Part shown: positions 11,230 through 21,690 of the stretch, piece after piece
Layout: the number at the start of each line of letters is the position of its first letter
How positions within the stretch are numbered: position 1 is the first letter of the stretch
DNA from: Stictocephala bisonia
Taxonomy: Eukaryota > Arthropoda > Insecta > Hemiptera > Membracidae
Direction: 5' to 3'
DNA: 64,000 bases
Assembly: GCA_035578905.1 (NCBI GenBank)
Contig: JAQJVL010000005.1
Span: forward strand, 4,163,449-4,227,448
Notes under the pieces: model-generated
The model's database searches: none
Told to the model about the DNA's origin: nothing
Seen by the model: the letters and a program-made list of their open reading frames with translations, nothing else
Program-made: the position numbers and the translations under genes

Positions 11230-11560
11230 CCTGTATTAAACTGTGACCCATCCAAGGCCTCCGTAACACTGTTTACAAAGGAAGCCAGCACCAATTATGT
11301 GCTCCTGTTCTTCCTGAAATCATACTGTTCATGTCGGATCACATTATTCACCTTTGGAAAATATAATAGCCTGACATTTATAGCTCTTTCGAAAATCTTA
11401 AATATGTTACTCAATACTGAAATGGGCATATAATTTGATATATCTTTAATTGAGCCTTCCTTATAGATTAGTTTTACTTCAGAATATTTGAGCTTTTCAG
11501 GAAAAGACCCCTCTTCAAAGGCTTGATTTATGACAAAAGTTTAGAAAAGACTAACAACTT
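11230..11560 (-). pseudogene. LINE C reverse transcriptase N-terminal fragment
   Basis: Minus-strand reading: INQAFEEGSFPEKLKYSEVK, LIYKEGS, YMPISVLSNIFKIFE and HEQYDFRKNRST. These are the finger motifs of jockey-type RT (PISLL, FRKNRST). Frameshifts are present. Confidence 0.75.
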
Positions 11561-12050
11561 TAACTGCAAGTTAAGAATATTGGAATATTGTCCCACTCAC
11601 AGGCTCTACTACTGGACAGACTATTTACACTATCCAAGCTGTTAAAAAAAGTTTCCATGCTAGATTTATCATTATGAGGAGGGCGATAGAACTTATAACT
11701 ACAATAGGTCGATCACCATTAATCAGACTTAGACAAAACTCAAAAACACTCAACCGCAAACTCATCAAAATCACGCACTGGCACAATGTCTAGATATGAT
11801 CGGGAAAGAATGCATACTCCACCTCTTGTTATATTTTTACGAAAGTAAGTACATACGATTTTAAACCTTTTTATTTTATCTAAAATAAATTTGTTTTCCT
11901 GAGAAAGCCAATGCTCAGAAAAACATATTATATCTGGGTTTAGATTAGCCGTTTCTAAGAATAAATTAAATTGGTCAACTTTCAGTGGCTGGCTGATGCC
12001 TTGAATATTACAATGTAGTCTACTTTGTATTGTATAAATTGTTTTCTATC
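11561..12050 (-). pseudogene. LINE C endonuclease N-terminal half
   Basis: Reading downward from about 12040: LHCNIQGISQ, PDIICFSEHWLS with the catalytic Glu of the APE fold, and NITRGGVCILSRS. After a frameshift it continues YRPPHNDKSSMETFFNSLDS. The next expected block (GDFN) is found only at 10340, across rearranged sequence. Confidence 0.75.
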
Positions 12051-12199
12051 TAATGATTCTCAAGCAAAATGTGATGAGGTGTGGAATGCCGCCCTTTTAG
12101 TTTCCGATGATATCCTACACTATTTCTTAGAAGTTTCTTTCCTCCTCTAAAAAAGGCATCTCAGGCTCCATCGGTGGTGGTTTAGAGAGGCAGATCAGC

Positions 12200-13270
12200 T
12201 CAGCATGGTTCAAAGGTAGCGGAGGAAAGTCGTCCATTGAGAGATGGCTCAGCAACACATGAACTGTCTCCATTGATGACTAACACCCCTTGAGGTTGAA
12301 GGCGGTTCATATCTAGTATGGACATCGGTGAATCATCCAATGGAGAGTGAGGGCAGGGCTCGATGGTGTCAAGAGAATTGGAAATAGATTCAGAGAACAT
12401 GTGATGATTTGAATGGTAAGCTGTATGAGGAGGAATAGGCTGATTCTTTGACTGATAGGCAAACTCAGAACGGTCCATCTGCTTGACCACTTCAGCCAAT
12501 TTTGAACTGAGAAGACGCTTGCCTGCCTTGTTAAAATGAAGACCATGTCGTGTATAATATATTCTGTTGAGGTGTTCTGACAGGACGGCGCTAGAAATCT
12601 TTAAATTACCTTTGTAGTCTCGAAGCATTCTATTTATTATATTATTTAAAAATATTATGTTGCTGTTTAAACCTGTCTGGTCAAACCGGCAGGGAATGTT
12701 CATCATAACCCCAACACTTGCCTTGATGCTCCACGAGAGAAGGTCCTTCACTCCTTGATTAATAGTAAGCTGACTGGGTTCGCCTCTTCCTGTGTCTTTT
12801 GTGCCACCCTTGATGATGACGAAGTCGTTGGAAGAAAGTGTATTGGCAAGAGAGTAGCCTTCACTGATTATATGCTTAAGTTTAGTGCCAGGCTTTGACC
12901 ATACAGTGACATTAAAATCATCCAGTTTGGCCTTCATAAGATGGCTTATTTCTCTTCCATGGCTGTCTGAGAGAACTAAAATAGTCCTTTTTCGGTTTGC
13001 TTTGCCCATGCAATCCCTTTTTAGCTGGGTTTCCTTTACCTTCTTCAATAATGTTTCTCCGAATTTATGTACGAGAGCATGTACTTTTATCGTCGTGGCA
13101 GGTTTATAAACTGAATCTTCATCAGATAGTGATGAAAACTTATCAGCGATTTCAGTCTTTGATTTTAATACAGAATGCACTGACATTTTGCTAAACTGTT
13201 TTTGAATCTGGAAGGGCACTTCTACCACTTGACAAGATGAAAAAGACAAACTTTCTTCTTTTCCCCTCAT
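12200..13270 (-). CDS. LINE C ORF1b, SGNH/GDSL-type esterase protein
   Basis: An intact 356-residue frame. Residues 96-255 form an SGNH/GDSL hydrolase-like domain: ILVLSDSHGRE gives the nucleophile Ser103, GGTKD (155-159) stands where G-x-N-D is usual, and RHGLHFNKAGK (241-251) supplies His245 but with His242 where the triad Asp normally sits. Esterase domains in ORF1 are known from CR1-group LINEs. The flanks (1-95, 256-356) are low in recognisable motifs; 270-330 is Ser/Pro/His-rich. The ATG overlaps the stop of the upstream frame as ATGA. The endonuclease/RT fragments lie downstream on the same strand. The role in retrotransposition is unproven; the intact frame suggests recent insertion or selection within the LINE family. 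Confidence 0.8.
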   Translation of the reverse strand: MRGKEESLSFSSCQVVEVPFQIQKQFSKMSVHSVLKSKTEIADKFSSLSDEDSVYKPATTIKVHALVHKFGETLLKKVKETQLKRDCMGKANRKRTILVLSDSHGREISHLMKAKLDDFNVTVWSKPGTKLKHIISEGYSLANTLSSNDFVIIKGGTKDTGRGEPSQLTINQGVKDLLSWSIKASVGVMMNIPCRFDQTGLNSNIIFLNNIINRMLRDYKGNLKISSAVLSEHLNRIYYTRHGLHFNKAGKRLLSSKLAEVVKQMDRSEFAYQSKNQPIPPHTAYHSNHHMFSESISNSLDTIEPCPHSPLDDSPMSILDMNRLQPQGVLVINGDSSCVAEPSLNGRLSSATFEPC

Positions 13271-13917
13271 CTCAAATGTAGATCATCTAGGTTTAACGAT
13301 AGAACTTTAACTATTTCTTCTTTGTCTTCTATTTCATTGAGCAGCTTAACATTAATCATTCTTAGAGACCTTAATTCATTTTCTAATTTTGTTTTTTCTC
13401 GTTCTATATATTGCTCATAACTGAGGGATGTGTCATAAAACTCCTGTTTATTACGTTTTTCTTTTCTTATAACATCTTCTAAGATTTTATTTTCCTCTAA
13501 TGTTTCCTCTAATTTTGTTGTCAAATCCCCATTCACTTTAAGAGCAGCTTCTAACCTGTTTAGTAATTTCACAATTTCAGGTATTAAATCTATGATGGCG
13601 TCTGAAGAATAATTACTAGAAATACAATTTAAACATCCATAAATGTTTACAGCCGCTTCATATACTTCATCATGTATCAAGTCTCGCAATAAAACCTTCA
13701 GATCGTCTTTTACAGTTTCCCTAAGATTACTACGTGCTCGCCGGATCATCATATTGCATACAAGTGTAAATAAATTCAATAATAATTCATTTAGTTTATT
13801 AATAGCCATGGAAGATGTATCGCTATTCGGTATGTGTACGCCAACACTTGGCACACCGCCAAAGCTACACACACTGCCGATAAGGTTTGAAACTGCACCA
13901 CCCCAGTTAAGTTGCAA
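13267..13917 (-). CDS. LINE C ORF1a, coiled-coil protein
   Basis: An intact 216-residue frame upstream of, and overlapping by four bases, the esterase frame. Residues about 45-105 are hydrophobic-rich helices. Residues about 110-212 are rich in Glu, Lys and Leu with heptad-like spacing (LEETLEENKILEDVIRKEK and onward), consistent with a coiled coil for multimerisation as in many LINE ORF1 proteins. No zinc knuckle or RRM was recognised. It ends LHLR with TGA at 13267-13269. A start further upstream than 13917 is not excluded. It may originally have been one ORF1 with the esterase part. Confidence 0.65.
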   Translation of the reverse strand: MQLNWGGAVSNLIGSVCSFGGVPSVGVHIPNSDTSSMAINKLNELLLNLFTLVCNMMIRRARSNLRETVKDDLKVLLRDLIHDEVYEAAVNIYGCLNCISSNYSSDAIIDLIPEIVKLLNRLEAALKVNGDLTTKLEETLEENKILEDVIRKEKRNKQEFYDTSLSYEQYIEREKTKLENELRSLRMINVKLLNEIEDKEEIVKVLSLNLDDLHLR

Positions 13918-14166
13918 TGTCTGCAGAGTGCTGCTTCACTATGGTGCCAAGAGGAATCAACTTCCAACTTCCCTAAATAAAGTACAGTGCTGTCAGAATG
14001 ACAAGGCCTTCACTTGCTTCGTAATCGTGTTTGGACAGTTAAGAGGTTATGACACCACACTTAATTGTACGTACAATTACTCACGAACAGAATTTCCTTT
14101 AAGTTAGTAAAAGGCAGCTATTAGACAACTGTTTTAAGAAAGAGAAATCACATTTATTAACTGAAT

Positions 14167-14331
14167 GCCGGCGTGGTGGCTCAGTGGCTAAGGCTTCGGA
14201 CTGCGGAGGGCAAGGTCCAAGGTTCGAATCCCCACTGAGCCAACGGTCGGTACTTCACTTGTTAAAGTTGACGTACAGGTCTGTAGGCCCATGTCAACTG
14301 GCGAGTGAAGTTTAAAAAAAAAAAAAAAAGG
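14167..14331 (+). mobile_element. tRNA-derived SINE (family 1)
   Basis: A box TGGCTCAGTGG at 14177-14187 and a perfect B box GGTTCGAATCC at 14221-14231 form an internal RNA polymerase III promoter. A tRNA-unrelated body of about 80 bases and an A-rich tail (14312-14329) follow. GGCTCAGTG (14178-14186) is exactly complementary to CACTGAGCC (14233-14241). It sits just 5' of the LINE C ORF1 region, near a Tigger remnant. It would depend on a partner LINE for movement; which one is unknown. Confidence 0.85.
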
Positions 14332-14499
14332 TATTAATCTTTAAATTAACATTTACAACAGAGCTAACAATAATCACGTCTTACTCCATACGACGCTGCG
14401 CACGCCCCCCCTAGTGTGGGAACAATATAGGCCTACTGTAGTTGTTCCATTAACTTATCACCGTACATTCGTGCGAGTGTGGGAGTTTATTTAGTTACA

Positions 14500-15682
14500 A
14501 TGGACGGCAATCAAAACAAAAAGAAACGGTGCACTATTAGCGCTGAGTGTAAACGTAAAATTATAAAGTGCGTTGAGGACAATCCAACAAGAAAAAAATT
14601 GGACATAGCTAAAGAGTTTGGCATACCACCCAGCACTTAAGCTACAATTTTGAAGAAGAAAGAGAAGTTTGATGAGGGAAATGTTCTTAATTCTAAAATA
14701 AATAAGTTAAAGTCATGTGAGCTGAAAGATGTAGATGAGTATGTTATTAAGTGGATAAAGCAGTGCCGCGACAAAAACATTGCAATAATCGGGCCCATTC
14801 TTCAAGAAAAAGCCAAACAGTTTGCTTCTGAACTTAGACACGAGAACTTTCGAGCTAGCAATGGATGGTTAGCAAACTTCAAAAAACAACATGAGCTTAT
14901 TTTTCGAAAAGTGTGTGGTGAAAGTGCAAAAGTTGATGATTATGTTTGTACTGAATGGAAAGAAAAACTTCCTTCGGTAACTGAGGGATATGAACCAGAA
15001 AATATCTACAATGCCGATGAAACTGGATTGTTTTTTAAATGCCTACCCGACAAAACATTGTCTTTTAAGGATGATAAATGTCATGGTGGGAAAAATAGTT
15101 AACATCGTTTAACAGTTATGCTAGGGACAAACTGCACAGGGACTCACAAGCTAAGACGTTAGTTACTGGGAAATACAAAATCCACATTGTTAAAGTCTAC
15201 TATAGGAATGAAGTTGTAAAACAGTTCCTTAGAGACATGGAAAGCCGTTTGCCTACAAATATCAATGTTTTGGATGCCATGTGGATGATAAGAAAAGCGT
15301 GGAATAAATTTACAGAAACTACGATTTCTAATTGTTTCAAGAAGAGTGGATTTACTGTCACAACTGAAGAGAATTAACTGACTCTGACATCATTTCTTCT
15401 GTTACCTCTAATCCAGACGAAAATGTGGATGTCATAGAAGACGATGAGGATGAACCAGTTTGTGAAACACCTGACCCGACTTTAAAAGAGGCTCGACAAG
15501 CTTTACAAGTGCTAAAGAGTTATTTTCTTAAGAAGGTTGGTTTGAGTGACAGTGTGGTGAAATCTATCACGGAATTGGATTGCTCTATGGACTTAATCAA
15601 GATCACAGCACGTATGCAAACCAATATATTATTGATTTTTTTTCTGAACAAAATGGCGAATGTAGTGTCATTAATGATATAA
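14500..15682 (+). pseudogene. Tigger/pogo-type transposase, internally deleted
   Basis: Residues 1-46 (from ATG 14500) give the CENP-B-like N-terminal HTH (KRCTISAECKRKIIKCVEDN). An in-frame TAA at 14638 interrupts it. The second DNA-binding domain (NGWLANFKKQH) follows, then the first catalytic motif YNADETGLFFK (about 15007-15039) and, past another stop, HRLTVMLGTN. At about 15160-15180 the frame shifts and the protein jumps to the C-terminal region (INVLDAMWMIRKAWNK, NCFKKSGF), so the second and third catalytic acidic residues are missing. The acidic tail continues from 15425. It cannot make active transposase. Confidence 0.85.
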
Positions 15683-15705
15683 ATGAAGTGCAAAATGTAA
15701 ATCAC

Positions 15706-16144
15706 TTAAATGTGTAAGTATTCATTGTTTTCTTGTTTTAATTTTTTTGTTACTGTACATCCACACATACTGTCTATTTTACTGTACAGTAGTACTGTAT
15801 TAAGAAACTAGGCTACACTTTTTTTTATCTTGTAGGCATAGTAATTTTTGTTTAATTTAAGAACATATTATTAATTTGTCAAATAAAGTTTCTTTAATTT
15901 AACTACTGTATTTACAACATAAATGCGTTTGATTTACTGTATACATTACCTAATTAACCTATTAGTGAGGATCATTTTGCTAAATTATGCTATCCTCAAA
16001 ATATAAATGTTATGTATGTGCACAATACTGTACTAATACACAGTACTGTATGTACAGTATTATAGTATATGTATAACATTTCAAAATGTTTAGTGATACA
16101 GTATGTACTCCATACACAACACTGAGATGTGAACCTCTATACAG
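15706..16144. other. AT-rich spacer after the Tigger remnant
   Basis: No gene seen. It is rich in short TACTGTA/TACAGTA palindromic motifs. Confidence 0.35.
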
Positions 16145-16251
16145 CGAATGTCAGTTAACCTACCTCAATATAACGAACCTCGCTGTAACAAAAAACTCGA
16201 TATAACAAATTTTTGGTTTGGTCCCTTGAAATTTGTTATATCGAGCTTTGA

Positions 16252-16260
<9 letters not shown>
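16145..16260. repeat. Tigger-type terminal sequence with internal hairpin
   Basis: AACTCGATATAACAAATTT (about 16192-16210) is inverted as AAATTTGTTATATCGAGCTT (about 16229-16248), and the block ends TTTGACTGTA. CAGTCAAAGCTCGATATAAC read from the right is the style of pogo/Tigger terminal repeats. No left partner was found near 14350-14500, so it may be the 3' end of the remnant or a separate MITE. Confidence 0.55.

Positions 16261-16318
<58 letters not shown>
16256..16318. repeat. (TA)n microsatellite
   Basis: About 31 uninterrupted TA units directly after the Tigger-type terminus, consistent with expansion at a TA target site. Confidence 0.95.
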
Positions 16319-16321
<3 letters not shown>

Positions 16322-16389
16322 GACTTTCTTCCTTAATACGGCCTAGAAACTTTGATACAAAATATTAATCTTTTGAAAACTACCCAGAT

Positions 16390-17260
16390 TGTGAAAGTGC
16401 TATCTGAATCAATAGCAATGAAAGATCCCTTGTCACCTGCTTAGGACTTACGTGTCTATACAGACCGATATTATACAAGCCCAGAACTCTAGGAAGAACT
16501 ACTAACGATCGACTGACTACTTACAGGAACGATAATGACCCATCGAACAGGTTTACCTTCAGGTATGAAGGCAAGAGCGAAAAAATGTAGAAAGGGGATA
16601 TTACATCCAAACGAAAAGGATCGACCCTGGTAGTCTCCTGAAAGGATAAACAAGCTGTTCATATGCTAAGTACATCTAGCAAAGGCAGCAAGCATCATAT
16701 GACAGACGTTCATATGACAGACGTTCCAAGTAAATGGCTTAATAGACTACCAACTAAAAAGCCTGATGTAGTCCTAGACTATATAAAACATATAGACGGT
16801 GTTGATTGCAGTGATCATTTAAATTTTATATCTTCGTATGAATTCATGCGAAGAACAAGGAAATGGTACAGGAAGATGTTTTTGGTTGTTTGAGGTTGCA
16901 ATCATAAATGCATGTGTATTATACAAGGAAACGAAGAAAAGTTACAGCAAAAAGCCTATGACACATAACAAGTTCAGAGTGTCTATGCTCATATCTCTTG
17001 TAGCTGAAAAGGTGACAGTAACTCGCCCAAAAGCAAGAAAACAACCACTGCTAGCTGAAGGACCACCACAACAAAAACTTGATAGAAGACAACATTTAAT
17101 GGATATAAGAGAGAAAGGATCCAGTAAATGTGTTGTCTACATGAATAGTGGACTGCACTGTGAGACGATCTATAAGTGCAAAACGTGCACCACACAGCCA
17201 CCTCTCCACCCTGACAAGTGCTTCGAGAAATACCACAGAAAACCAACATCTGAAAGATAA
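16390..17260 (+). pseudogene. piggyBac transposase C-terminal remnant
   Basis: Degraded reading with stops and shifts: VYTDRYYTSPEL (about 16450-16485, the second catalytic Asp region), LLTGTIMTHRTGLPSGMK, then IKHIDGVDCSDHL (about 16785-16820, the third catalytic Asp region), RTRKWYRKMF, and after a frameshift LFEVAIINACVLYKETKK. The C-terminal cysteine-rich finger (CKTCTTQPPLHPDKCFEKYH) is complete and ends at the stop at 17258-17260. The 5' half and TTAA ends were not found, so it is an old fragment. Confidence 0.85.
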
Positions 17261-18120
17261 GTTATAAACTTTTTTACGTTTCATTCAAAACTACTATTAT
17301 GTAATGATGCATATTTTCATAAATTTATATCATTGTTAATAAAAATCAGATCTATCTATTAGCATCAGTTTTATTGACCATATTGTATTTTACTATTTGT
17401 ATATATTTATTTTTTGTTTCATTTATTTGCTTTATATTTTGTCATTTTTAACCTAATTAATTTTTATTTATATTTTATCTTGCCTGTAAACTGAATTTGA
17501 ACACATGAAAATGTTAAACATGTATATTTTTAGCATTTGTTTGTAAATTTTAAATAATTGTGAACAAATAATTTTTGAATTATTCCTGTATACTTTGGTA
17601 TTTTTTAGACCTTATTGCATCCTCTAACTAAAATAAAAATCCTCGTCAAGAAAATTATATTTTAAAATAATTACGCTTTTTCAGTAAAATAAGAACAACT
17701 TATTCTGTGCTGCAAGGGTTTAAATAAAATAAATAAAATTTTACTGTCACTAAGCAACAAATATGAGCAATATACAACGTTAACTTACAACTAATTATTG
17801 ACTAAGCTATACAATAATACAGTTGTGCATATCACATATCAACCATATCATCAATATTTAAATAATAAGCATTTTTAAACACTAACAAATACACCAGTTA
17901 AAATGTATAAAATTACATTAACACCTACGTATAGAAAAATGTCTAAAAACAAACAATTTTTGTATAAATAATGACAATATATTTTTATTTTAAAAAATAA
18001 ATAAAAAAAATACAATACAAAAGCAAAACTATAGTTATATAGTAGGAGCTATAGTGTGCATTATTGACACAAGTATAATAATCAAATAAATAAATATACA
18101 ACAATTCAAGGAACTTAAAA
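17261..18120. other. AT-rich spacer, probably LINE D 3' UTR in its right part
   Basis: No gene seen. The right end (about 17720-18120) may be the 3' untranslated tail of the minus-strand LINE that begins at 18882. Confidence 0.35.
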
Positions 18121-18882
18121 TTATAGATCCACAACTATACTATGACAAAAAAATTCACTAAAAGAATACATTGGGGTTGCCACTAACCAGCTGAACAATT
18201 TAATTTTGAATCTATCAATAGGTTCCTTTATTAAATTTTGTGGAAATTTATTATACATTTTCAGTCCAATAATATCATAGCTATTCTGGGACATTGACAA
18301 GTTTGAAAGACATTGGGAAAGTGAAGGTATGAACGTCCTCATTTTTGTGGAATGTTCGATTTTTGCCACTGCTTTTTTAACATTTGTCATCTTCCCAGCA
18401 AATTTCGACATTTTGAGTTTTAGTTAATTATAACTAAGTTTCAAGTGTTAACTGTCCAGTGCTTTAAAGTAACGATCCAAATAATAATCTGCCTTGGCTT
18501 TACTCTTCAGAATCAGAAGCCATACGCATAACATAACCTAAGTAAGAAATTATAATTATTTTTAATAATTTATAAGTAAGAAATTTAAATTATTTTTATT
18601 TCTTGTTGCATGGGAATGTATATCATGCCCAAGTATTTTATGCACATTTGTTTTTAAATTAATTAAAACTGTATATACAAATTTATGACTGTCAAAATTC
18701 TTAATTTGATAAATAAAGGCCTGCAATGATCTAATGTACCTAATCCAGATATTTTCCTTATAGCATTTTTCTGTAATAATAATACATTATTTACATAACA
18801 ATAACTACGGTACCCCAAAACAAGATATCATACAAAACTACAGTTTGAAAAAAGCAAAGTATGGTGACCTTACATAGCTTTC
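18121..18882 (-). mobile_element. Jockey-like LINE D, 3' fragment reaching the assembly gap
   Basis: Minus-strand reading from the gap downward: VLYDILFWGT, LLLQKNAIRKISG, RPLFIKLRILTV, then after stops SYDIIGLKMYNKFPQNL and FKIKLFSWLV. This is the post-RT C terminus typical of jockey-like LINEs (compare 61270-61822). It is degraded by frameshifts. The rest would lie in or beyond the N run. Confidence 0.7.
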
Positions 18883-19379
18883 NNNNNNNNNNNNNNNNNN
18901 NNNNNNNNNNNNNNNNNNNNNNNNNNNNNNNNNNNNNNNNNNNNNNNNNNNNNNNNNNNNNNNNNNNNNNNNNNNNNNNNNNNNNNNNNNNNNNNNNNNN
19001 NNNNNNNNNNNNNNNNNNNNNNNNNNNNNNNNNNNNNNNNNNNNNNNNNNNNNNNNNNNNNNNNNNNNNNNNNNNNNNNNNNNNNNNNNNNNNNNNNNNN
19101 NNNNNNNNNNNNNNNNNNNNNNNNNNNNNNNNNNNNNNNNNNNNNNNNNNNNNNNNNNNNNNNNNNNNNNNNNNNNNNNNNNNNNNNNNNNNNNNNNNNN
19201 NNNNNNNNNNNNNNNNNNNNNNNNNNNNNNNNNNNNNNNNNNNNNNNNNNNNNNNNNNNNNNNNNNNNNNNNNNNNNNNNNNNNNNNNNNNNNNNNNNNN
19301 NNNNNNNNNNNNNNNNNNNNNNNNNNNNNNNNNNNNNNNNNNNNNNNNNNNNNNNNNNNNNNNNNNNNNNNNNNNNNNN
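18883..19379. other. Assembly gap (497 N)
   Basis: A run of N. It lies between LINE D and repeat-rich DNA upstream of the first recognised RPN1 exon, so it could hide 5' exons or mark a scaffold join. Confidence 1.
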
Positions 19380-19475
19380 ATAAGAAAAATGAAAATAAAG
19401 TGTTATCGTTCATGTTGCAAAGCGATAAGAAGGTTTAATGTCCGCATGCTATAACTGAAATTTCGGAGACATCAC

Positions 19476-19636
19476 ACAGCAGCAGTTATGGTTAGGTTAG
19501 GGTATTGTATTGTAGAATGAACCTGCATAAACATATTTTCACTGTCGCAAACCACTTTTCAGTCAGTAGAATTTGCTAAACCATTTTCTACAATAGGCTT
19601 TGTTAACGTAACCTAACTATAACTGCTGTGGCACAA
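19476..19636. repeat. Short inverted repeat, MITE-like
   Basis: GCAGTTATGGTTAGGTTA (from about 19480) is mirrored by TAACCTAACTATAACTGC (about 19607-19630). The spacer is about 110 bases. No target duplication was established. Confidence 0.6.
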
Positions 19637-19794
19637 TGTATATTGGCGGCCTCGGTGTATACTAATGTAACACTAATGATACTAACTATGTTTCTGACAC
19701 CTAATTTTTATTAAATATTGGTACTCAGCAGGCTGAAAATTTATTACCAAAATATGAAAAGATTTGAGGTTAACTAAGTAATACTAGAGAATTA

Positions 19795-20395
19795 TCAGAA
19801 ATTAGCTGACAAACTTGTCTGAAATAGCGGCTTGCGACTCATTTCGAAGTGCTGTTCTATAAAAAAAGTTGAGTACATCAAACTTATATATATCACGTTA
19901 TACCCACAGGCAGTACCTTTAAATGTGGCATATTGGCTGGGTCCACGTGTTATTATAGAAAAATTTGCGGATGAACTTATCTCAAATAGCGGCTGATGTG
20001 TGATTTCAATGTGCTTTGAAAGATCTATATAAATGGTAACAGCAAACGTTTGAATATACCACGTTTTACCCATGGGTAGTACCTTTAGTAGGTTTAAAGT
20101 GGTACATTAGCTTTTTCCAAATGTAATGTTAAAGACAAAATTACTGATGAACTTAATTGAAATGGCGGCTGGCGTCTGATTTCAATGTGCTGTAGTTCTA
20201 CAAAAATGGTTACAGCAACTTTGAATACACCTCGTTATACTCGTGGGTAGTACCTTTAGTAATGTGGTATATTGGCTGCACATACAAATTACCATTATAG
20301 AGAAATTTTCTGACAAACTTGCATAAAATAGTGACTATCATCTTACTTCAATATGCTGTAAGTTCTATAAAAAGGCTATAGCAAACTTGTTTTGA
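19795..20395 (+). repeat. ~165-176-bp satellite, about 3.5 diverged copies
   Basis: Corresponding blocks start near 19806, 19972, 20148 and 20313 (GA[CT][AG]AACTT...AAATAGCGGC-like). Each unit also contains a TTCTATAAAAA-like block and CCCA...GGGTAGTACCTTTAGT. No coding potential is supported. Confidence 0.8.
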
Positions 20396-21362
20396 TTTAA
20401 TTAATTTGGGACTTAGTACCTGTAATGCAAGGTCTATATTGTTTAGTTTTAGTCTTTACTCTAGACCTGGCAACATGCTTACTTTCAATTTACTTTACTA
20501 ACAAAATCATTTTTCTTCTAAGTGTAAATATTCAAAGTTCTTACTTTCCTGGTTAAATATTAAAAATTTTAATTTTTGAAAGTATCCTGTCAATTGCTCT
20601 GTAAATCCCTCAAATATGCTCAATTTCAAGTATTTAGCTTATATTGGTGTGGGTTATAATTTGTGTAAGTAAGTGAGTTGCACATACTTAGACTAGCTGC
20701 GCATGTTGGGGGCTACTCCTCAAATCCCCATTGCCAGCTTTCTAAATTGATCACAGGTGCTACTCAAGCAGATCACGAGTAGCTACCTGAGTACCATTCG
20801 CTGAGGCAGCGCATGATGCCTTGCCTTGCCTGGTATGGCATCATGGCTGCATGCTTACCTATTAAAACATTTTGACAAGTAAAATCGATTTATGTGCAAT
20901 TCATACAATATTTTTGGTTTGTATTTTTTATTAGAATATTTAATCCCCCTCAACCTACTGAATCATTCCATTCCAATCCATGTATTATCATAAGCCGTAA
21001 TAGACAAATCCGAATCTCCCATTATGACTTTGAACTGTAAACTTACTGTCTTCAGACTGGCCAATACTCAAATTCTCTTCATAAGGAACCCCATTCTCTT
21101 CATGAAGAAGGTTCAGGCTTGTTAAACATTAGAAATAACCTAAATATCTACAGATAGGCCTAAGTAAAAGCTGCATATAAACTATATACACCTTGTACAA
21201 TATATAGACAAAAATAAAAACGCCACGCCGATACTACGGGAATCAAATGTTGTTTACACTTGTCTGATTAGCTAACACGAGGTACACAGTCTCTCCCCCG
21301 ATGCTAACCTTACACTGGCCTACAAAGGAAAAGTCCGTAGTATGTGACCCAGACGCAGCATA
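20396..21362. other. Unassigned spacer
   Basis: No gene seen. 20740-20800 contains two GATCAC-bearing units related to the minisatellite at 21363. Confidence 0.35.
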
Positions 21363-21690
21363 TGTGTTGGTCACCAGGTTGATAATGGTTGCTGCCCAAG
21401 CTGATCATGGGTAGGTAGCCAAACAAATAGATGATGCCCGCTAGAAAAGTTGATCACATTACTATCCGCAGATTTATCAAGATTGCTACCCAAGTTAATC
21501 ATTGTTGGTTACCCAAGTTGATCATGGCTGCTACCCAAGTTGATCACGGGTGGCTACCCAAGTTCATCATGGGTGCTAACCAATTTGATCATGTCTAATT
21601 ACTCTAGTTGATCTCAGTTGCCAACCCAAGTTGTTCACAGGTGGCTCCCAAGTTAATTATGAATGCTGCCCAAATTGATCATTGGTAGCA
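21363..21690. repeat. ~27-bp GATC-containing minisatellite
   Basis: About 12 diverged units of the form GCTACCCAAGTTGATCATGG, almost all retaining CCAAGTTGATCA or one change from it. Related units occur at about 20740-20800. Confidence 0.8.

Noticed and set aside
14167..14242. Functional tRNA gene
   Set aside because: The boxes match but the arms do not pair as a tRNA cloverleaf, and a SINE body with A-rich tail follows.
18838..19454. Apparent long open frames across the gap
   Set aside because: They consist almost wholly of N.
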